Source: Neobacillus cucumis
Lineage (GTDB): Bacteria; Bacillota; Bacilli; Bacillales_B; DSM-18226
Direction: 5' to 3'
NCBI RefSeq assembly: GCF_023715505.1
Contig: NZ_JAMBOH010000005.1
Coordinates: 275,689-339,688, forward strand
Length of the DNA: 64,000 bases
A model generated the notes under the pieces. The model saw nothing but the letters and a program-made list of their open reading frames with translations. It ran no database searches and was not told the DNA's origin. The position numbers and the translations under genes are program-made. Position 1 is the first letter of the stretch. Each line of letters opens with the position of its first letter. This document shows positions 39,960-49,464 of this stretch, piece by piece.

Positions 39960-40838
39960 ATGGTTAGAAAGAAAACGAGAAGGACGTTTTTAAAAAAGAT
40001 AATGGGTTCTTTCCTGACGGTTCTCGGAATAAGTTCAGGGGGCTATTATTATGCCAATCGTATTGAGCCGTCCCTGTTAGAATTAAATGAATTGGAAATC
40101 AAACATCGATTAATTCCAAAAGGTCTTGAAGGATTAAGGATTATTCAATTTAGTGATACTCATCTTGGCTTTCAATACGATTTATCGCAATTTAAAAAAT
40201 TAGTATCCAAAATTAATCAATTAAAACCAGACATTATTTTATTTACTGGGGATTTAATGGACGAACCAAACAAATACACCAAATTAAATGATTTGGTCCC
40301 CATTTTAAACAACTTACACGCCCCACTGGGGAAGTATTGTATTTTTGGCAACCATGATCACGGCGGCTATGGCTCAGAAATATACCGGAATATCATGGAA
40401 TCTACCAACTTTAAGGTCCTTTTGAACCAGTCTGTTAAGATCAAATTAAAAGATGGGAGCCGCTTTTATCTGATAGGAATCGATGATGCTATGCTGGGTA
40501 ACCCTGACTTGCCATTAGCCTTAAAAAATGTACCTAACAATCACTTCAACTTATTGTTATCCCACGCACCAGACCTTGCGGAAACTGCTGCACAATATCC
40601 AATTCATTGGCAGCTTAGTGGACACAGTCATGGTGGACAAGTTAAACTGCCAATACTTGGGGCACTAATTATGCCTCCATTTGCACAAAGGTATCCAGAG
40701 GGCCTTTATAAAATTGAAGGTAAATATTCCTTAAACCTATATGTTAATAGAGGAATAGGAACAACCCGACTACCGTTTCGTTTTATGGCTAAACCTGAGC
40801 TGACGATCTTTACACTTAAATCGTCTTCGTTTACTTAA
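39960..40838 (+). CDS. ykuE: Tat-exported metallophosphoesterase YkuE
   Basis: A 292-residue calcineurin-type phosphoesterase. N-terminal KKTRRTFLKKIMG twin-arginine signal with a hydrophobic core. Metal motifs in order: FSDTHLGF, TGDLMDE, GNHDHGG, LSHAPD and SGHSHGGQ. B. subtilis YkuE is a Tat substrate targeted to the wall. The ATG at 39960 (MVRKKTRR) has AGGATGG 8 nt upstream; the ATG four codons earlier lies inside the SD. Confidence 0.93.
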   Translation: MVRKKTRRTFLKKIMGSFLTVLGISSGGYYYANRIEPSLLELNELEIKHRLIPKGLEGLRIIQFSDTHLGFQYDLSQFKKLVSKINQLKPDIILFTGDLMDEPNKYTKLNDLVPILNNLHAPLGKYCIFGNHDHGGYGSEIYRNIMESTNFKVLLNQSVKIKLKDGSRFYLIGIDDAMLGNPDLPLALKNVPNNHFNLLLSHAPDLAETAAQYPIHWQLSGHSHGGQVKLPILGALIMPPFAQRYPEGLYKIEGKYSLNLYVNRGIGTTRLPFRFMAKPELTIFTLKSSSFT

Positions 40839-40961
40839 AAATCCGCCAATTCCATTTTCCTTAAAGTGAATTGAACGAAAAGCCGGAAAATATCTTCAAC
40901 TTATTTCTATTTTCCTAAAAAATAGGTATAATATAGTTGTAAAAGAATGAAAGGAGTTCAT

Positions 40962-41441
40962 ATGTTGAATTACGATCAGAGTTATCCTCGAACCAAATTA
41001 AATCTAACTATTGAAAACCTCTCCCAAGCTGTCTTTACCGTGAATCGCCATGCAAAAACAGCTGTTAACCCCAAATTTTTATACAAATTAAAACAGGAAT
41101 CATTAAAAAAGTTGATTGTTGAAGGAAAAGCTAGAAAAGTTGGCCTCCATTTTTCTGATCATCCACGAAACAGCCAGCAGCAATCTGATGTACTAGTTGA
41201 ATGTGGAAAATATACATTTCATATTCCTCCCACAAAATCAGATTTTCAGGAACTTCCCCATCTCGGAAAACTAGATGGTAGTGTTAGAAATCCGAAGACG
41301 CATATCTCCCTTAACGCTGCAAAAGCCTTATTGCAATCCTATACAGGAATTACTGAACTGGAGAATCAGCCTTCTTACCCTCGAAATAAACAACAAACCT
41401 ACCAAAAACCTATTTTCAAAAAGTTAGGCGAACGCTACTAA
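40962..41441 (+). CDS. ykyB: YkyB-like protein
   Basis: A 159-residue basic soluble protein. NLSQAVFTVNRHAKTAVNPKF, GLHFSDHPRNSQQQSDVLV and PPTKSDFQELPHLG match B. subtilis YkyB (154 residues). Function unknown. The ATG at 40962 follows AAAGGAG; the ATG five codons upstream overlaps that SD. Confidence 0.9.
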   Translation: MLNYDQSYPRTKLNLTIENLSQAVFTVNRHAKTAVNPKFLYKLKQESLKKLIVEGKARKVGLHFSDHPRNSQQQSDVLVECGKYTFHIPPTKSDFQELPHLGKLDGSVRNPKTHISLNAAKALLQSYTGITELENQPSYPRNKQQTYQKPIFKKLGERY

Positions 41442-41448
41442 TCAATTA

Positions 41449-41476
41449 AAGCCAGGAAGGTTCCTGGCTTTTTTGA
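41449..41476 (+). terminator. Intrinsic terminator after ykyB
   Basis: AGCCAGGAA/TTCCTGGCT followed by TTTTT. Confidence 0.9.
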
Positions 41477-41690
41477 CCTTCATAACTATTACAGGTGCTA
41501 TATGGTCTAACAGAAGCCCCTGTTTATGGCGCTTGTGCTTTTTTAGTGTGAACAAGTTCTTATTTTTGCTACATCTTCTTGAGAATTTTGTGAACAGCTC
41601 TTGCAACACATAGACTTCTAAGTGAATCAGAATTACAATATTGTCGGGAAAAGAATTAAGCAGGATAAACTAATAAAGAGGTGCTTTACA

Positions 41691-41891
41691 ATGAAGGGTA
41701 CGGCTATCCTTTTTCAGGAACGGAATATTACGTTTATTGAAGATGTGGAACATTCCTTTTTCGAAAACATCAAAGAACAATGTGTTTGTAAAAATTACAA
41801 CTGCCAAATAAATAACAAAGCAGTAGATTTTGGTTCAGTGTCTCCTGTTTTTTGGCACGAGGATGAGATCGATTGGGAATACGGATATTGA
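41691..41891 (+). CDS. Small acidic Cys-containing protein, unrecognised
   Basis: A 66-residue protein with a central CVCKNYNC cluster (three Cys within eight residues, about 31-38) and an acidic aromatic C-terminus (FWHEDEIDWEYGY). The SD AAAGAGGTG lies 8 nt before the ATG at 41691; the frame to 41622 lacks an SD. The Cys cluster could hold a metal. Family not recognised. Confidence 0.6.
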   Translation: MKGTAILFQERNITFIEDVEHSFFENIKEQCVCKNYNCQINNKAVDFGSVSPVFWHEDEIDWEYGY

Positions 41892-41922
41892 TCTAAAAAT
41901 TTATCTAATATACATCAGAAAC

Positions 41923-41956
41923 GGTATGGAAATACAATTCATGCCGTTTTTTTGTT
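41923..41956 (+). terminator. Intrinsic terminator after the 41691 gene
   Basis: AAACGGtATG/CATgCCGTTT followed by TTTT. Confidence 0.8.
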
Positions 41957-42044
41957 GAGAACATATTAAATACTCAATTGTAGAACTTCCTCCTTAAATA
42001 GTCTATAATCATGATAATAATCGTTTGGCGGAAGGAAGTACATA

Positions 42045-43199
42045 ATGGAACACTTAATCAATCATAGAGTTAAGAACATTGAAATCTCCGGAATTAGAAA
42101 ATTCTTTAATCTCGTTGCAGATTTGGATGACCTAATTTCCTTTACAATCGGGCAGCCCGATTTTCCTACTCCTAACCATGTAAAAGCAGCGGGAATTCAG
42201 GCAATTGAAGATAATTTTACCTCTTATACACATAACGCTGGGACACTGGAATTAAGAAAAGCGGCAACTCAATTTGTACAAAAAAAGTATGATTTACACT
42301 ATCAACCTGAATCAGAGGTCATAGTCACGATGGGAGCAAGCGAAGCCATCGATATTGCTTTCCGTACGATTCTTGCAGAAGGATCAGAGGTTATATTACC
42401 CGGACCTATTTATCCAGGCTATGAGCCGATCATACGGATGATGGGGTCGGTCCCTGTGCATGTCGATATACGGAACAATCAGTTCCGGTTTACATTAGAA
42501 ATGATGAAACCTTATATTACGGACAAAACACGCTGTATTGTCCTGCCTTATCCTTCTAATCCCACAGGCGTGAGTTTATCTAGCAATGAATTAAAAGAAA
42601 TAGCAGAGTTTATAAAAGATAAGGACATCTTTATCCTGGCAGATGAAATTTATAGTGAACTTACCTTTGAGCATAAACATACTTCAATAGCCAGCTTCAT
42701 AAAGGATAAAACGATAGTCATTAACGGATTATCAAAATCACACTCGATGACAGGCTGGAGAATTGGTTTTTTATTCGCTCCTGAATACCTCACCAAACAT
42801 ATTTTAAAGGTTCACCAGTATAATGTGTCATGTGCCAATTCCATTGCCCAAAAAGCAGCGTATGAGGCATTGACGGCTGGCATTAATGATGCCGAGGTCA
42901 TGAAAGAGGAATATAACAAGAGAAGAGAGTATGTTTATATGCGCTTAACAGGCATGGGACTTGATGTAGTAAAGCCAGACGGTGCTTTTTATTACTTTGT
43001 AAAAATACCGGACGCAATTCCTTTAAATAGCTTTGACTTTGCCCTGAAGCTTGTTCATGAGACCAAGGTTGCAGTCGTTCCAGGCAGTGCATTCTCGGAA
43101 TTTGGCGAAGGTTACTTCCGATTATCCTTCGCCTGCTCGATGGCAAATTTAGAACTAGGCCTCAACAAAATGGAATCTTTCTTTAGACAGTGGGTATAA
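42045..43199 (+). CDS. patA: Aminotransferase A (PatA)
   Basis: A 384-residue fold-type I PLP aminotransferase, aspartate-aminotransferase-like. PLP Lys in NGLSKSHSMTGWRIGF near residue 230; PYPSNPTGVS near 165, DEIYSELTF near 198 and the substrate-carboxylate Arg in FRLSFACS near 360. In B. subtilis PatA uses N-acetyl-LL-diaminopimelate/2-oxoglutarate-type substrates in the acetyl DAP pathway whose other steps (DapH, DapL) are at 33 kb. SD GGAAGG before the ATG. Confidence 0.92.
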   Translation: MEHLINHRVKNIEISGIRKFFNLVADLDDLISFTIGQPDFPTPNHVKAAGIQAIEDNFTSYTHNAGTLELRKAATQFVQKKYDLHYQPESEVIVTMGASEAIDIAFRTILAEGSEVILPGPIYPGYEPIIRMMGSVPVHVDIRNNQFRFTLEMMKPYITDKTRCIVLPYPSNPTGVSLSSNELKEIAEFIKDKDIFILADEIYSELTFEHKHTSIASFIKDKTIVINGLSKSHSMTGWRIGFLFAPEYLTKHILKVHQYNVSCANSIAQKAAYEALTAGINDAEVMKEEYNKRREYVYMRLTGMGLDVVKPDGAFYYFVKIPDAIPLNSFDFALKLVHETKVAVVPGSAFSEFGEGYFRLSFACSMANLELGLNKMESFFRQWV

Positions 43200-43201
43200 A
43201 G

Positions 43202-43236
43202 AAAACCCTCACAGGACTATACTGTGAGGGTTTATT
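43202..43236 (+). terminator. Intrinsic terminator after patA, likely bidirectional
   Basis: AACCCTCACAG/CTGTGAGGGTT with T-rich flank, between patA and the convergent small gene. Confidence 0.9.
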
Positions 43237-43246
43237 TTGTGTATTT

Positions 43247-43423
43247 TTAGCCTTTATACTTACCGTTGTTCTTAGGAGCTTTTTCTTTTCTCGCTTTATC
43301 TTTGTGAATTTTATTGGTATCAGCAGAACCCATTTCATGGGCAAATTCTTCATTTAATACCGCAGAGTCAAAGCCCTTTTTATTTTTTTGCTGTGGGTCA
43401 TTCTTTTTTGTCCGTTTTGCCAT
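43247..43423 (-). CDS. Small basic SASP-like protein
   Basis: A 58-residue hydrophilic protein, about one-third Lys/Arg, with no hydrophobic segment (MAKRTKKNDPQQKNKKGFDS at the start, NKIHKDKARKEKA near the end). It resembles minor small acid-soluble spore proteins in size and composition, but I cannot assign a named family. The ATG at 43423 has GGAGGG 7 nt upstream; a second ATG directly before it is possible. Confidence 0.6.
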   Translation of the reverse strand: MAKRTKKNDPQQKNKKGFDSAVLNEEFAHEMGSADTNKIHKDKARKEKAPKNNGKYKG

Positions 43424-43502
43424 CATAATCCCTCCTATCAAGAATTAGTTTCTTGAAGACGGGGGTCATTTATTCGAACCAAATTTTGGCCAATTGACAA
43501 TG

Positions 43503-44390
43503 TTAGGACTTCCAATATTTATAAAGAGCATGGGTACCGCTGTTTTCCTCTCCCATTTCCGCTAATTGCTCATACAATGACATAGCTAGCGACAAGCCAG
43601 GCACTGGCAGATCCATCCTCTCAGCCTCCGCTAAAGCAATTTTCATATCTTTAATGAAATGTTTTATGTAAAATCCAGGTTCAAAATTCCCTGTTAACAT
43701 TCTTGGAGCAAGGTTGCTAAGAGACCAGCTTCCTGCAGCTCCAGTGGATATGCTTTTTAAGACATTCTCAGGATTTAATCCTGCCTTCTCTGCATAAATG
43801 ATGGCTTCACAAACACCTATCATGTTTGATGCGATCGCAATTTGGTTAGACATTTTTGTATGCTGGCCAGCCCCGGCCTTCCCCTGGTAAACTATATTAT
43901 TTCCAATAAGATCCAATAAAGGTTTGACCGCTTCAAAAGCCTCTTCCTCGCCACCGACCATGATCGACAGTGTTGCCTCCCTTGCACCCACATCTCCTCC
44001 AGAAACAGGGGCATCAATGACCTGAATCCCTTTTGTTTTAGCTGCTTCATAAATAGTGCCAGCTAGAGATGGTGATGAAGTAGTCATGTCAATATAATAA
44101 CTACCTGCCGTACCGTTTGGAATTAGCCCGTTCTCTCCCAAGTAAACCTCCTCTACATCCGTGGGATAACCAACGATAGTAAAAATAACATTGGCCTTTT
44201 TGGCCACTGCTTTAGGGGTTTCTGCCCACTCAGCACCTTTTTCTAATAATTCATTAGCCTTTTCCTTTGTTCTAGAATATACTACTAATGGATATCCAGC
44301 TTTTAATAAATGTCCTGCCATACTTTTCCCCATTACACCTGTTCCAATAAAACCTATTACGGTATTTTCTGGTACTAACAAAATACTCAT
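43503..44390 (-). CDS. ykwC: NAD(P)-dependent 3-hydroxyacid dehydrogenase YkwC
   Basis: A 295-residue beta-hydroxyacid dehydrogenase (3-hydroxyisobutyrate/tartronate-semialdehyde reductase family). Rossmann [17 protein letters not shown] at 13-29, substrate loop [11 protein letters not shown] near 124, catalytic Lys in [11 protein letters not shown] near 176. Sequence is close to B. subtilis YkwC. Physiological substrate unknown. The first residues MSILLVPEN may overextend the start; no better SD-linked start was found. Confidence 0.88.
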   Translation of the reverse strand: MSILLVPENTVIGFIGTGVMGKSMAGHLLKAGYPLVVYSRTKEKANELLEKGAEWAETPKAVAKKANVIFTIVGYPTDVEEVYLGENGLIPNGTAGSYYIDMTTSSPSLAGTIYEAAKTKGIQVIDAPVSGGDVGAREATLSIMVGGEEEAFEAVKPLLDLIGNNIVYQGKAGAGQHTKMSNQIAIASNMIGVCEAIIYAEKAGLNPENVLKSISTGAAGSWSLSNLAPRMLTGNFEPGFYIKHFIKDMKIALAEAERMDLPVPGLSLAMSLYEQLAEMGEENSGTHALYKYWKS

Positions 44391-44451
44391 CCTCCCTTAC
44401 TAATTCTCTCCATTTTAGCATTTTTCTGTAGGTCATGCATTTTATACATAA

Positions 44452-44484
44452 ATAAGACCGGAACGTTGAACGTCCGGCCTTAGT
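44452..44484 (-). terminator. Intrinsic terminator after the 44546 lipoprotein
   Basis: GGCCGGACGTTC/GAACGTTCCGGTC stem followed by TTATTT on the minus strand. Confidence 0.75.
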
Positions 44485-44545
44485 GCTCCATCTCCAAATT
44501 TATGCACATACTAAGATTGTCCTATATAATAATTATTAAACATGT

Positions 44546-45019
44546 TTATAACTCGGAAGAGAAATTTGTTAAATAAGCACGGCCTAATACTTCTTTATCA
44601 TTAAATACTTCAATCGAAACAGCTTGATCTCTCTCTATCATATTTCGAAGATCCAGTATATGCAGGTCCTCTTTTAACGGAAGCGGGTCCATAAAAATAT
44701 ATTTCTCAGGATTCCCTTTTGATTCTATATAATCACCGTTACGAACTTGCTCCTCACCATAAATAATCTCCCTTTTACCAATAGCTCGAGCAAGTTTATC
44801 ATCATGGATGGTTACCTTTACCTTATATAATTTTTGGCCATCTAATATTTCATTGTTGATTCTGAAACGGAATTGCAGCTCATTATTTTTTGTCAATAAC
44901 GCATCTGCATAGCGGTTGACAATTAATTCATTTGAATAAAGTAAGCCGCATCCACTTAAATATCCAATACAAACGATTCCGATGATTAAGGTACCTATTA
45001 TTCGAAAATTTTTGTTCAT
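44546..45019 (-). CDS. Lipoprotein of unknown function
   Basis: A 157-residue lipoprotein: N-terminal hydrophobic segment, lipobox YLSGC (Cys 24), then a beta-rich domain with no motif I recognise. The ATG at 45019 has AAGGGAG 8 nt upstream; a GTG three codons earlier overlaps that SD. It is a lone gene between ykwC and the azoreductase. Confidence 0.7.
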   Translation of the reverse strand: MNKNFRIIGTLIIGIVCIGYLSGCGLLYSNELIVNRYADALLTKNNELQFRFRINNEILDGQKLYKVKVTIHDDKLARAIGKREIIYGEEQVRNGDYIESKGNPEKYIFMDPLPLKEDLHILDLRNMIERDQAVSIEVFNDKEVLGRAYLTNFSSEL

Positions 45020-45225
45020 CGATAACACTCCCTTATACTCTTACCTTGGCCATAATAGAGTGGTAATAAACGTTAAGAAAGGTTAATTTTCGAAAAATCA
45101 AGCGTTTGAATTCCTTTTACCATTCACTATCAATAATCGTAAATCCATAGTCAATCCAATCCTCCCTTTTGGCTGATCTACTTTTTATTATACAAAATAA
45201 TAAGAGGGAATTCTTGGAAAAACAA

Positions 45226-45262
45226 TTAAAAAATGAGACAGTTTTTCTGTCTCATTTCAAGA
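45226..45262 (-). terminator. Intrinsic terminator after the azoreductase gene
   Basis: AAATGAGACAG/CTGTCTCATTT with T-run on the minus strand. Confidence 0.9.
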
Positions 45263-45268
45263 ATTAGA

Positions 45269-45904
45269 TTAAAATGTATGTGCTAAATCCTTGGCTCTCG
45301 CAATCGCATTCTCTTTTATTTCCTGAGCCTTTTCCGGCATGGCGTTGTGCCCCTCGACAAATAACCCTTCAAGACTTGGTACACCAAAGAAACCCATCAT
45401 AACGCCAATGTAGCGATGACCCATTTCCAATTGTGCTGCTGGACCTTCTGAATAGAAACCGCCACGTGCCTGGATGTGTAACGCCTTTTTATCTGGTAAT
45501 AGTCCGACAGGTCCCTCTTCAGTATATTTGAATGTTTTTCCTGCAACCGCAACAGAATCGAGGTAAGCTTTCATAATAGGTGGAAAAGAGAAATTCCAAA
45601 GTGGGGTAACAAATACATATTTGTCGGCTGATACAAACTGATCACTAAGTTCATTCAACCTCCCAACCTTTGCTTTTTCATCAACGGATAGAGTCTCAAA
45701 ACCTTGCCCGGAACGAAGCTTACCCCAGCCGCTGAAGACATCAGCATCAATATGCGGAATATTTTCTTTATAAAGATCTATATGGACTATTTCATCATTC
45801 TGGTTGACCTGTCTATATTCATCGATAAATGCTTTCCCTACTGCCATACTATAGGACTGTGTTTCGTCATGCGGGTGTGCTGTTATATACAAAACTTTTG
45901 CCAT
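45269..45904 (-). CDS. azoR: FMN-dependent NADH-azoreductase
   Basis: A 211-residue flavodoxin-fold quinone/azo reductase. FMN-binding start [35 protein letters not shown] near 99-117 and [11 protein letters not shown] near 148 are typical of AzoR. It reduces quinones and azo dyes with NADH and probably protects against thiol or electrophile stress. The ATG at 45904 (MAKVLYI) has AAAGGTG about 7 nt upstream; a start two codons earlier is too near the SD. Confidence 0.9.
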   Translation of the reverse strand: MAKVLYITAHPHDETQSYSMAVGKAFIDEYRQVNQNDEIVHIDLYKENIPHIDADVFSGWGKLRSGQGFETLSVDEKAKVGRLNELSDQFVSADKYVFVTPLWNFSFPPIMKAYLDSVAVAGKTFKYTEEGPVGLLPDKKALHIQARGGFYSEGPAAQLEMGHRYIGVMMGFFGVPSLEGLFVEGHNAMPEKAQEIKENAIARAKDLAHTF

Positions 45905-45971
45905 TTTCATTCACCTTTCATGTTGATTTTCAAGTCATTTTAGTATGAATCAAAATAGCAAATAATAATCA

Positions 45972-46010
45972 AAAAAGGAATTTGCCAATTTCGGTAAATT
46001 CCTTTTTAAT
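45972..46010 (-). terminator. Intrinsic terminator after the 46018 gene
   Basis: AAAGGAATTT/AAATTCCTTT with T-runs on both sides. Confidence 0.85.
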
Positions 46011-46017
46011 CCTTACT

Positions 46018-46164
46018 TTATTCGGTTGTTTCAAGCGAGTAAGGATTGCGGCCAATATTAAGCCTCATTTCATCAGTCATTTGAAATGGTTCATTAACAA
46101 ATGCCTCAGTAGCTGCCTGTCCTAGTGGTAAGCTTCCATCATAATGTAGCGGTTTTTGTTCCAT
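46018..46164 (-). CDS. Small hypothetical protein
   Basis: A 48-residue soluble protein (MEQKPLHYDGSLPLGQAATE at the start). The start at 46164 has TGGAGGTG 8 nt upstream; the frame extends to 46218 without an SD. No family recognised. Its own terminator follows at once, so it is a complete unit. Confidence 0.6.
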   Translation of the reverse strand: MEQKPLHYDGSLPLGQAATEAFVNEPFQMTDEMRLNIGRNPYSLETTE

Positions 46165-46357
46165 CCAACATTCACCTCCATAAACACTTATGATTATCAT
46201 ATGTATTTTTAGGCCCATTTACTTATATATTCTTCTATTTCATTATACCTATATTGGCTGGTTAAAAATAGAAGAATCAAGTTCTTAATAACCACACATT
46301 ATAACCTATTTTATCCATAAAAATTTTAATAATTTTAAAATTTATAAAAATTCCCGG

Positions 46358-46480
46358 CCAGAAAAGACGAAAATCGTAGACAACCTTGATAAATCGTTTG
46401 TCTTTTTAGGATATGTATTCAAAAAAGGATACTACCACTCACCATCTGATAAAGCTGTGGGGAAGTTAGTTCAATTACTG
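46358..46480 (+). pseudogene. Fragment of a group II-type reverse transcriptase
   Basis: An open plus-strand stretch reading PEKTKIVDNLDKSFVFLGYV, then FKKGYYHSPSDKAVGKLVQL. PEKTKIV followed by F.FLGY and a PS.KA segment is the conserved region at the end of the palm and start of the thumb of intron-encoded and related reverse transcriptases. No start, no catalytic YADD, and the frame leaves homology at both ends. It runs opposite to the intron RNA segment at 46500-47076. Confidence 0.6.
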
Positions 46481-46499
46481 ATACCTACATTAGTACTAC

Positions 46500-47076
46500 G
46501 CCCTAAACAACCTACTTTCTTTCGGTCTCAATTCTTCGGCTTTCTGCCTCATTGACTTCTGTTTAGTACATAACGAGTAAATAAGTTCGTATAGCTTTTC
46601 TTCCATGGACAGACGGGCTTCGCATCAGTTCCACTGCCTTTTAGGTCAATGTCTGTCTTATCAACTACGTGATAAGTCGCTTGTCTTTGTGGCGTTTCTG
46701 ACAAGTTTATTCACTACTATCCCCTGCTCTGACTTCTCACCTTCCATAGTCTATTTCTTGTCCATCACAGCTTTGAAAAAAGAGTTACCACCTACGGTGG
46801 AGATGATGAGATCTCCTTGGGTCACGTTCATCGCCTTTTCACTCGAAGCCAGTCCTCATAACTAATAAGATATAGAGTGGTATTGGACATCCCCATCCTT
46901 TGCAAGGTTAACCCATCTTACCAGCCAACATGGTTACAGCCACCTTTTCCGAGCTTTTCCTTCAAGTCCTCCGCACGAAATCTCACGATACTCGCACTAC
47001 CTGTCAGCTATACATTTCCGCCACAACGGCATGTTAGGGACTTTCACCCATTAGAGCGATGCGCTGCCAAGCGCAC
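46500..47076 (-). mobile_element. Truncated group II intron (class C-like), 5' RNA part
   Basis: On the minus strand the segment starts GTGCGC at 47076, the canonical group II 5' end, and continues TTGGCAGCGC, GGGTGAAAGTCCCTAAC and TATAGCTGACAGG, which follow the domain I layout of Oceanobacillus-type IIC introns (GUGCGCCCGGCA, GGGUGAGAGUCCCGAAC). It abuts the U-tract of the ptsI terminator, the preferred target of class C introns. No domain V/VI and no intact reverse transcriptase follow, so it is dead. Left boundary uncertain. Confidence 0.72.
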
Positions 47077-47108
47077 AAAAGACCAACTAAAACACTAGTT
47101 GGTCTTTT
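47077..47108 (-). terminator. Intrinsic terminator of ptsHI
   Basis: Stem AAAAGACCAACTA/TAGTTGGTCTTTT with a 6-nt loop. The intron 5' end begins on the very next base. Confidence 0.92.
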
Positions 47109-47119
47109 CGTAAAGATAT

Positions 47120-48832
47120 TTACTTTGTCGCATTATTAACGGCTTTAATAACTTGGTCTGTTGTTTGCATGTTTAATACTTCTTGTGCCAGTCTTTCCAT
47201 ATCGGATTTTTTCAAGTTCCGAATGAGTGAACGAGCCTTCAGGATAGAAGTTGCACTCATCGAAAATTCATCAAGGCCTAAACCAAGAAGGACTGGAATA
47301 GCAGTTTCATCACCAGCCATTTCACCGCACATGCCTGTCCATTTTCCTTCAGCGTGCGCTGCATCAATAACCATTTTTACTAATCTTAGGATGGATGGGC
47401 TGTATGGCTGATAAAGGTAGGATACACGCTGATTCATACGGTCAGCTGCCATAGTATACTGAATTAAATCATTTGTTCCAATGCTGAAGAAATCTACTTC
47501 TTTAGCGAATTGGTCTGCTAGGATGGCAGTAGATGGAATTTCTACCATGATCCCAAGTTCAATTTTTTCAGCTACAGTTTGACCTTCTGAAAGAAGCTTT
47601 GCTTTTTCTTCTTCAAGGATAGCTTTTGCAGAACGGAACTCATCTAACGTTGCAATCATAGGGAACATAATCTTTAAATTACCATAACTGCTGGCACGTA
47701 ATAGTGCGCGAAGCTGTGTACGGAAAAGATCTTGTTCTTCCAAGCATAAACGAATTGCCCGGAAACCTAAGAATGGGTTCATCTCTTTTGGCAGGTCTAA
47801 ATATGGTAATTCTTTATCCCCACCGATATCCAATGTACGAACAACTACTGGCTTACCAGCCATTCCTTCTAGTACAGCTTTATAGGACTCGAACTGTTCT
47901 TCTTCAGTGGGAAGCTGGTCACGACCCATATAAAGAAATTCTGTGCGATATAAGCCAACACCTTCGCCGCCATTTTCAATAACACCTTTTAAATCGGTAG
48001 GTGTACCAATATTCGCAGCCAATTCAGCATGGTGACCATCTGCAGAGATTGTTGGTTCATTCACAAGCTTTGCCCATTCGGCTTTTTGAGCTTCATATTC
48101 TCCATGGATTTTACGATATTGTTCTACTAATTCAGGGGTTGGATTAATATGTACTTCCCCTTTTAGTCCATCAACAATAACAAGGTCACCATTATTAATT
48201 TCCTCTGTCGCAGTTTTTGTTCCTACTACAGCGGGAATTTCCATGGAACGAGCCATTATAGCTGAATGTGATGTGCGTCCGCCAATATTCGTCGTAAATC
48301 CTTTAACAAAATTACGGTTTAATTGAGCTGTGTCAGAAGGAGTTAAATCCTCTGCAACAATAATAGTTTCTTCAGCAATCATACTTGGGTTAACTAGCTG
48401 AACGCCTAACAAGTGGGCTAATACACGCTTTGTTACATCACGAATATCTGCTGCCCGTTCTTTCATATATTCATTATCCATTTGTTCGAACATCATCACG
48501 AACATATCGGCCGTTTCTTTCAAAGCAAATTCTGCATTTACTTTGTCTGATTGGATTTTATCTTCAATTGGTGCATTTAACTCTGGATCGCCTAGAACAA
48601 GAAGGTGTGCTTCAAAAATCGCTGCTTTATCTGCGCCAAGGTCTACTTGTGCTTTGTCACGAATTGCTTCCAGTTCAGATTTTGATACTTCCATTGCCTT
48701 TCGGAATCGTTCAACCTCAAGCTTAACATCTTCAACCGATTTTTTTTCAAACGATAAATCCGGTTCAACAAGACGGTATGCCTTCGCGATGGCAATACCG
48801 TTTGATGCAGCAATACCCTTTAAAAAAGCCAT
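47120..48832 (-). CDS. ptsI: Phosphoenolpyruvate-protein phosphotransferase, enzyme I
   Basis: A 570-residue cytosolic enzyme that takes phosphate from PEP and passes it to HPr. Swivelling His domain with active-site His in [17 protein letters not shown] near residue 189; PEP-binding barrel with [10 protein letters not shown] near 293 and the catalytic Cys in GMCGEMAGD near 502. Its ATG overlaps the ptsH stop by one base (TAATG), so it is coupled to ptsH. It ends in a strong terminator. Confidence 0.97.
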   Translation of the reverse strand: MAFLKGIAASNGIAIAKAYRLVEPDLSFEKKSVEDVKLEVERFRKAMEVSKSELEAIRDKAQVDLGADKAAIFEAHLLVLGDPELNAPIEDKIQSDKVNAEFALKETADMFVMMFEQMDNEYMKERAADIRDVTKRVLAHLLGVQLVNPSMIAEETIIVAEDLTPSDTAQLNRNFVKGFTTNIGGRTSHSAIMARSMEIPAVVGTKTATEEINNGDLVIVDGLKGEVHINPTPELVEQYRKIHGEYEAQKAEWAKLVNEPTISADGHHAELAANIGTPTDLKGVIENGGEGVGLYRTEFLYMGRDQLPTEEEQFESYKAVLEGMAGKPVVVRTLDIGGDKELPYLDLPKEMNPFLGFRAIRLCLEEQDLFRTQLRALLRASSYGNLKIMFPMIATLDEFRSAKAILEEEKAKLLSEGQTVAEKIELGIMVEIPSTAILADQFAKEVDFFSIGTNDLIQYTMAADRMNQRVSYLYQPYSPSILRLVKMVIDAAHAEGKWTGMCGEMAGDETAIPVLLGLGLDEFSMSATSILKARSLIRNLKKSDMERLAQEVLNMQTTDQVIKAVNNATK

Positions 48833-49098
48833 TATTCTGCCAATCCTTCTTTTTTCATTGTATCTTCTAATGCTTGTAATGCATCGTTAGCATCGTTGCC
48901 TTCAGCAGAAATTTTGATTTCTGCGCCTTGGCCTACACCTAAAGACATAACACCCATAATAGATTTTAGGTTAACGGTTTTACCTTTATATTCTAAATTA
49001 ATTTCAGAATCAAATCTGCTAGCTGTTTGTACTAATAAAGTCGCTGGTCGCGCGTGGATTCCTGTTTCTGCAACTACTTTAAATTGTTTTTCTGCCAT
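48832..49098 (-). CDS. ptsH: Phosphocarrier protein HPr
   Basis: An 88-residue PTS carrier. Catalytic His15 in [10 protein letters not shown] and regulatory Ser46 in [11 protein letters not shown], the site of HPr kinase, are both present, so it can serve as CcpA corepressor. The start at 49098 (MAEKQFKVV) has AAAGGAG at good spacing. First gene of ptsHI here; ptsG, which precedes it in B. subtilis, is absent. Confidence 0.97.
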   Translation of the reverse strand: MAEKQFKVVAETGIHARPATLLVQTASRFDSEINLEYKGKTVNLKSIMGVMSLGVGQGAEIKISAEGNDANDALQALEDTMKKEGLAE

Positions 49099-49464
49099 GC
49101 TAATCAAACTCCTTTTAATAAATAGTAAGAATAAAACTTGCCTAATTAAAAATAAACATTTCTAGTCGTTTAGTCAACTAGGAAGCTAAACGATTAGTAA
49201 ATATAATTAGTTCATTTCGCTTATTTTTCCAAATATAAAAACAATCATACAGTTTTTTTCTTTGGCTAAGCAGTTATTACATACATGCTAGAATAACATC
49301 TACGACAATATCAGACAACTACTAATGGTTAGGATTTTGAAATGTTCACAAAAATGTCAAAAACATTCGGATTCTGTCAAAAACTATCGCTTAATTCCCA
49401 AAAATATACTATGAAAAGAAAAGGCGTCTAAAGCAGGACAGCTGATACTATGGACGCTTAATTT
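49099..49464 (-). promoter_or_regulatory. Gene-free ptsH leader region with an inverted repeat
   Basis: It contains a 12-bp dyad with one mismatch, CTAgTCGTTTAG (49162-49173) and CTAAACGAtTAG (49185-49196), about 65 bp upstream of ptsH. That places it in the probable 5' UTR or promoter; there is no T-run on the minus strand after it. A further stem at about 49420-49461 is the likely glpD terminator. Nothing else seen. Confidence 0.45.

Noticed and set aside
46605..47098. Two plus-strand frames of 86 and 73 codons in the 46-47 kb gap
   Set aside because: They run antisense through the group II intron RNA remnant and have no SD or family features.
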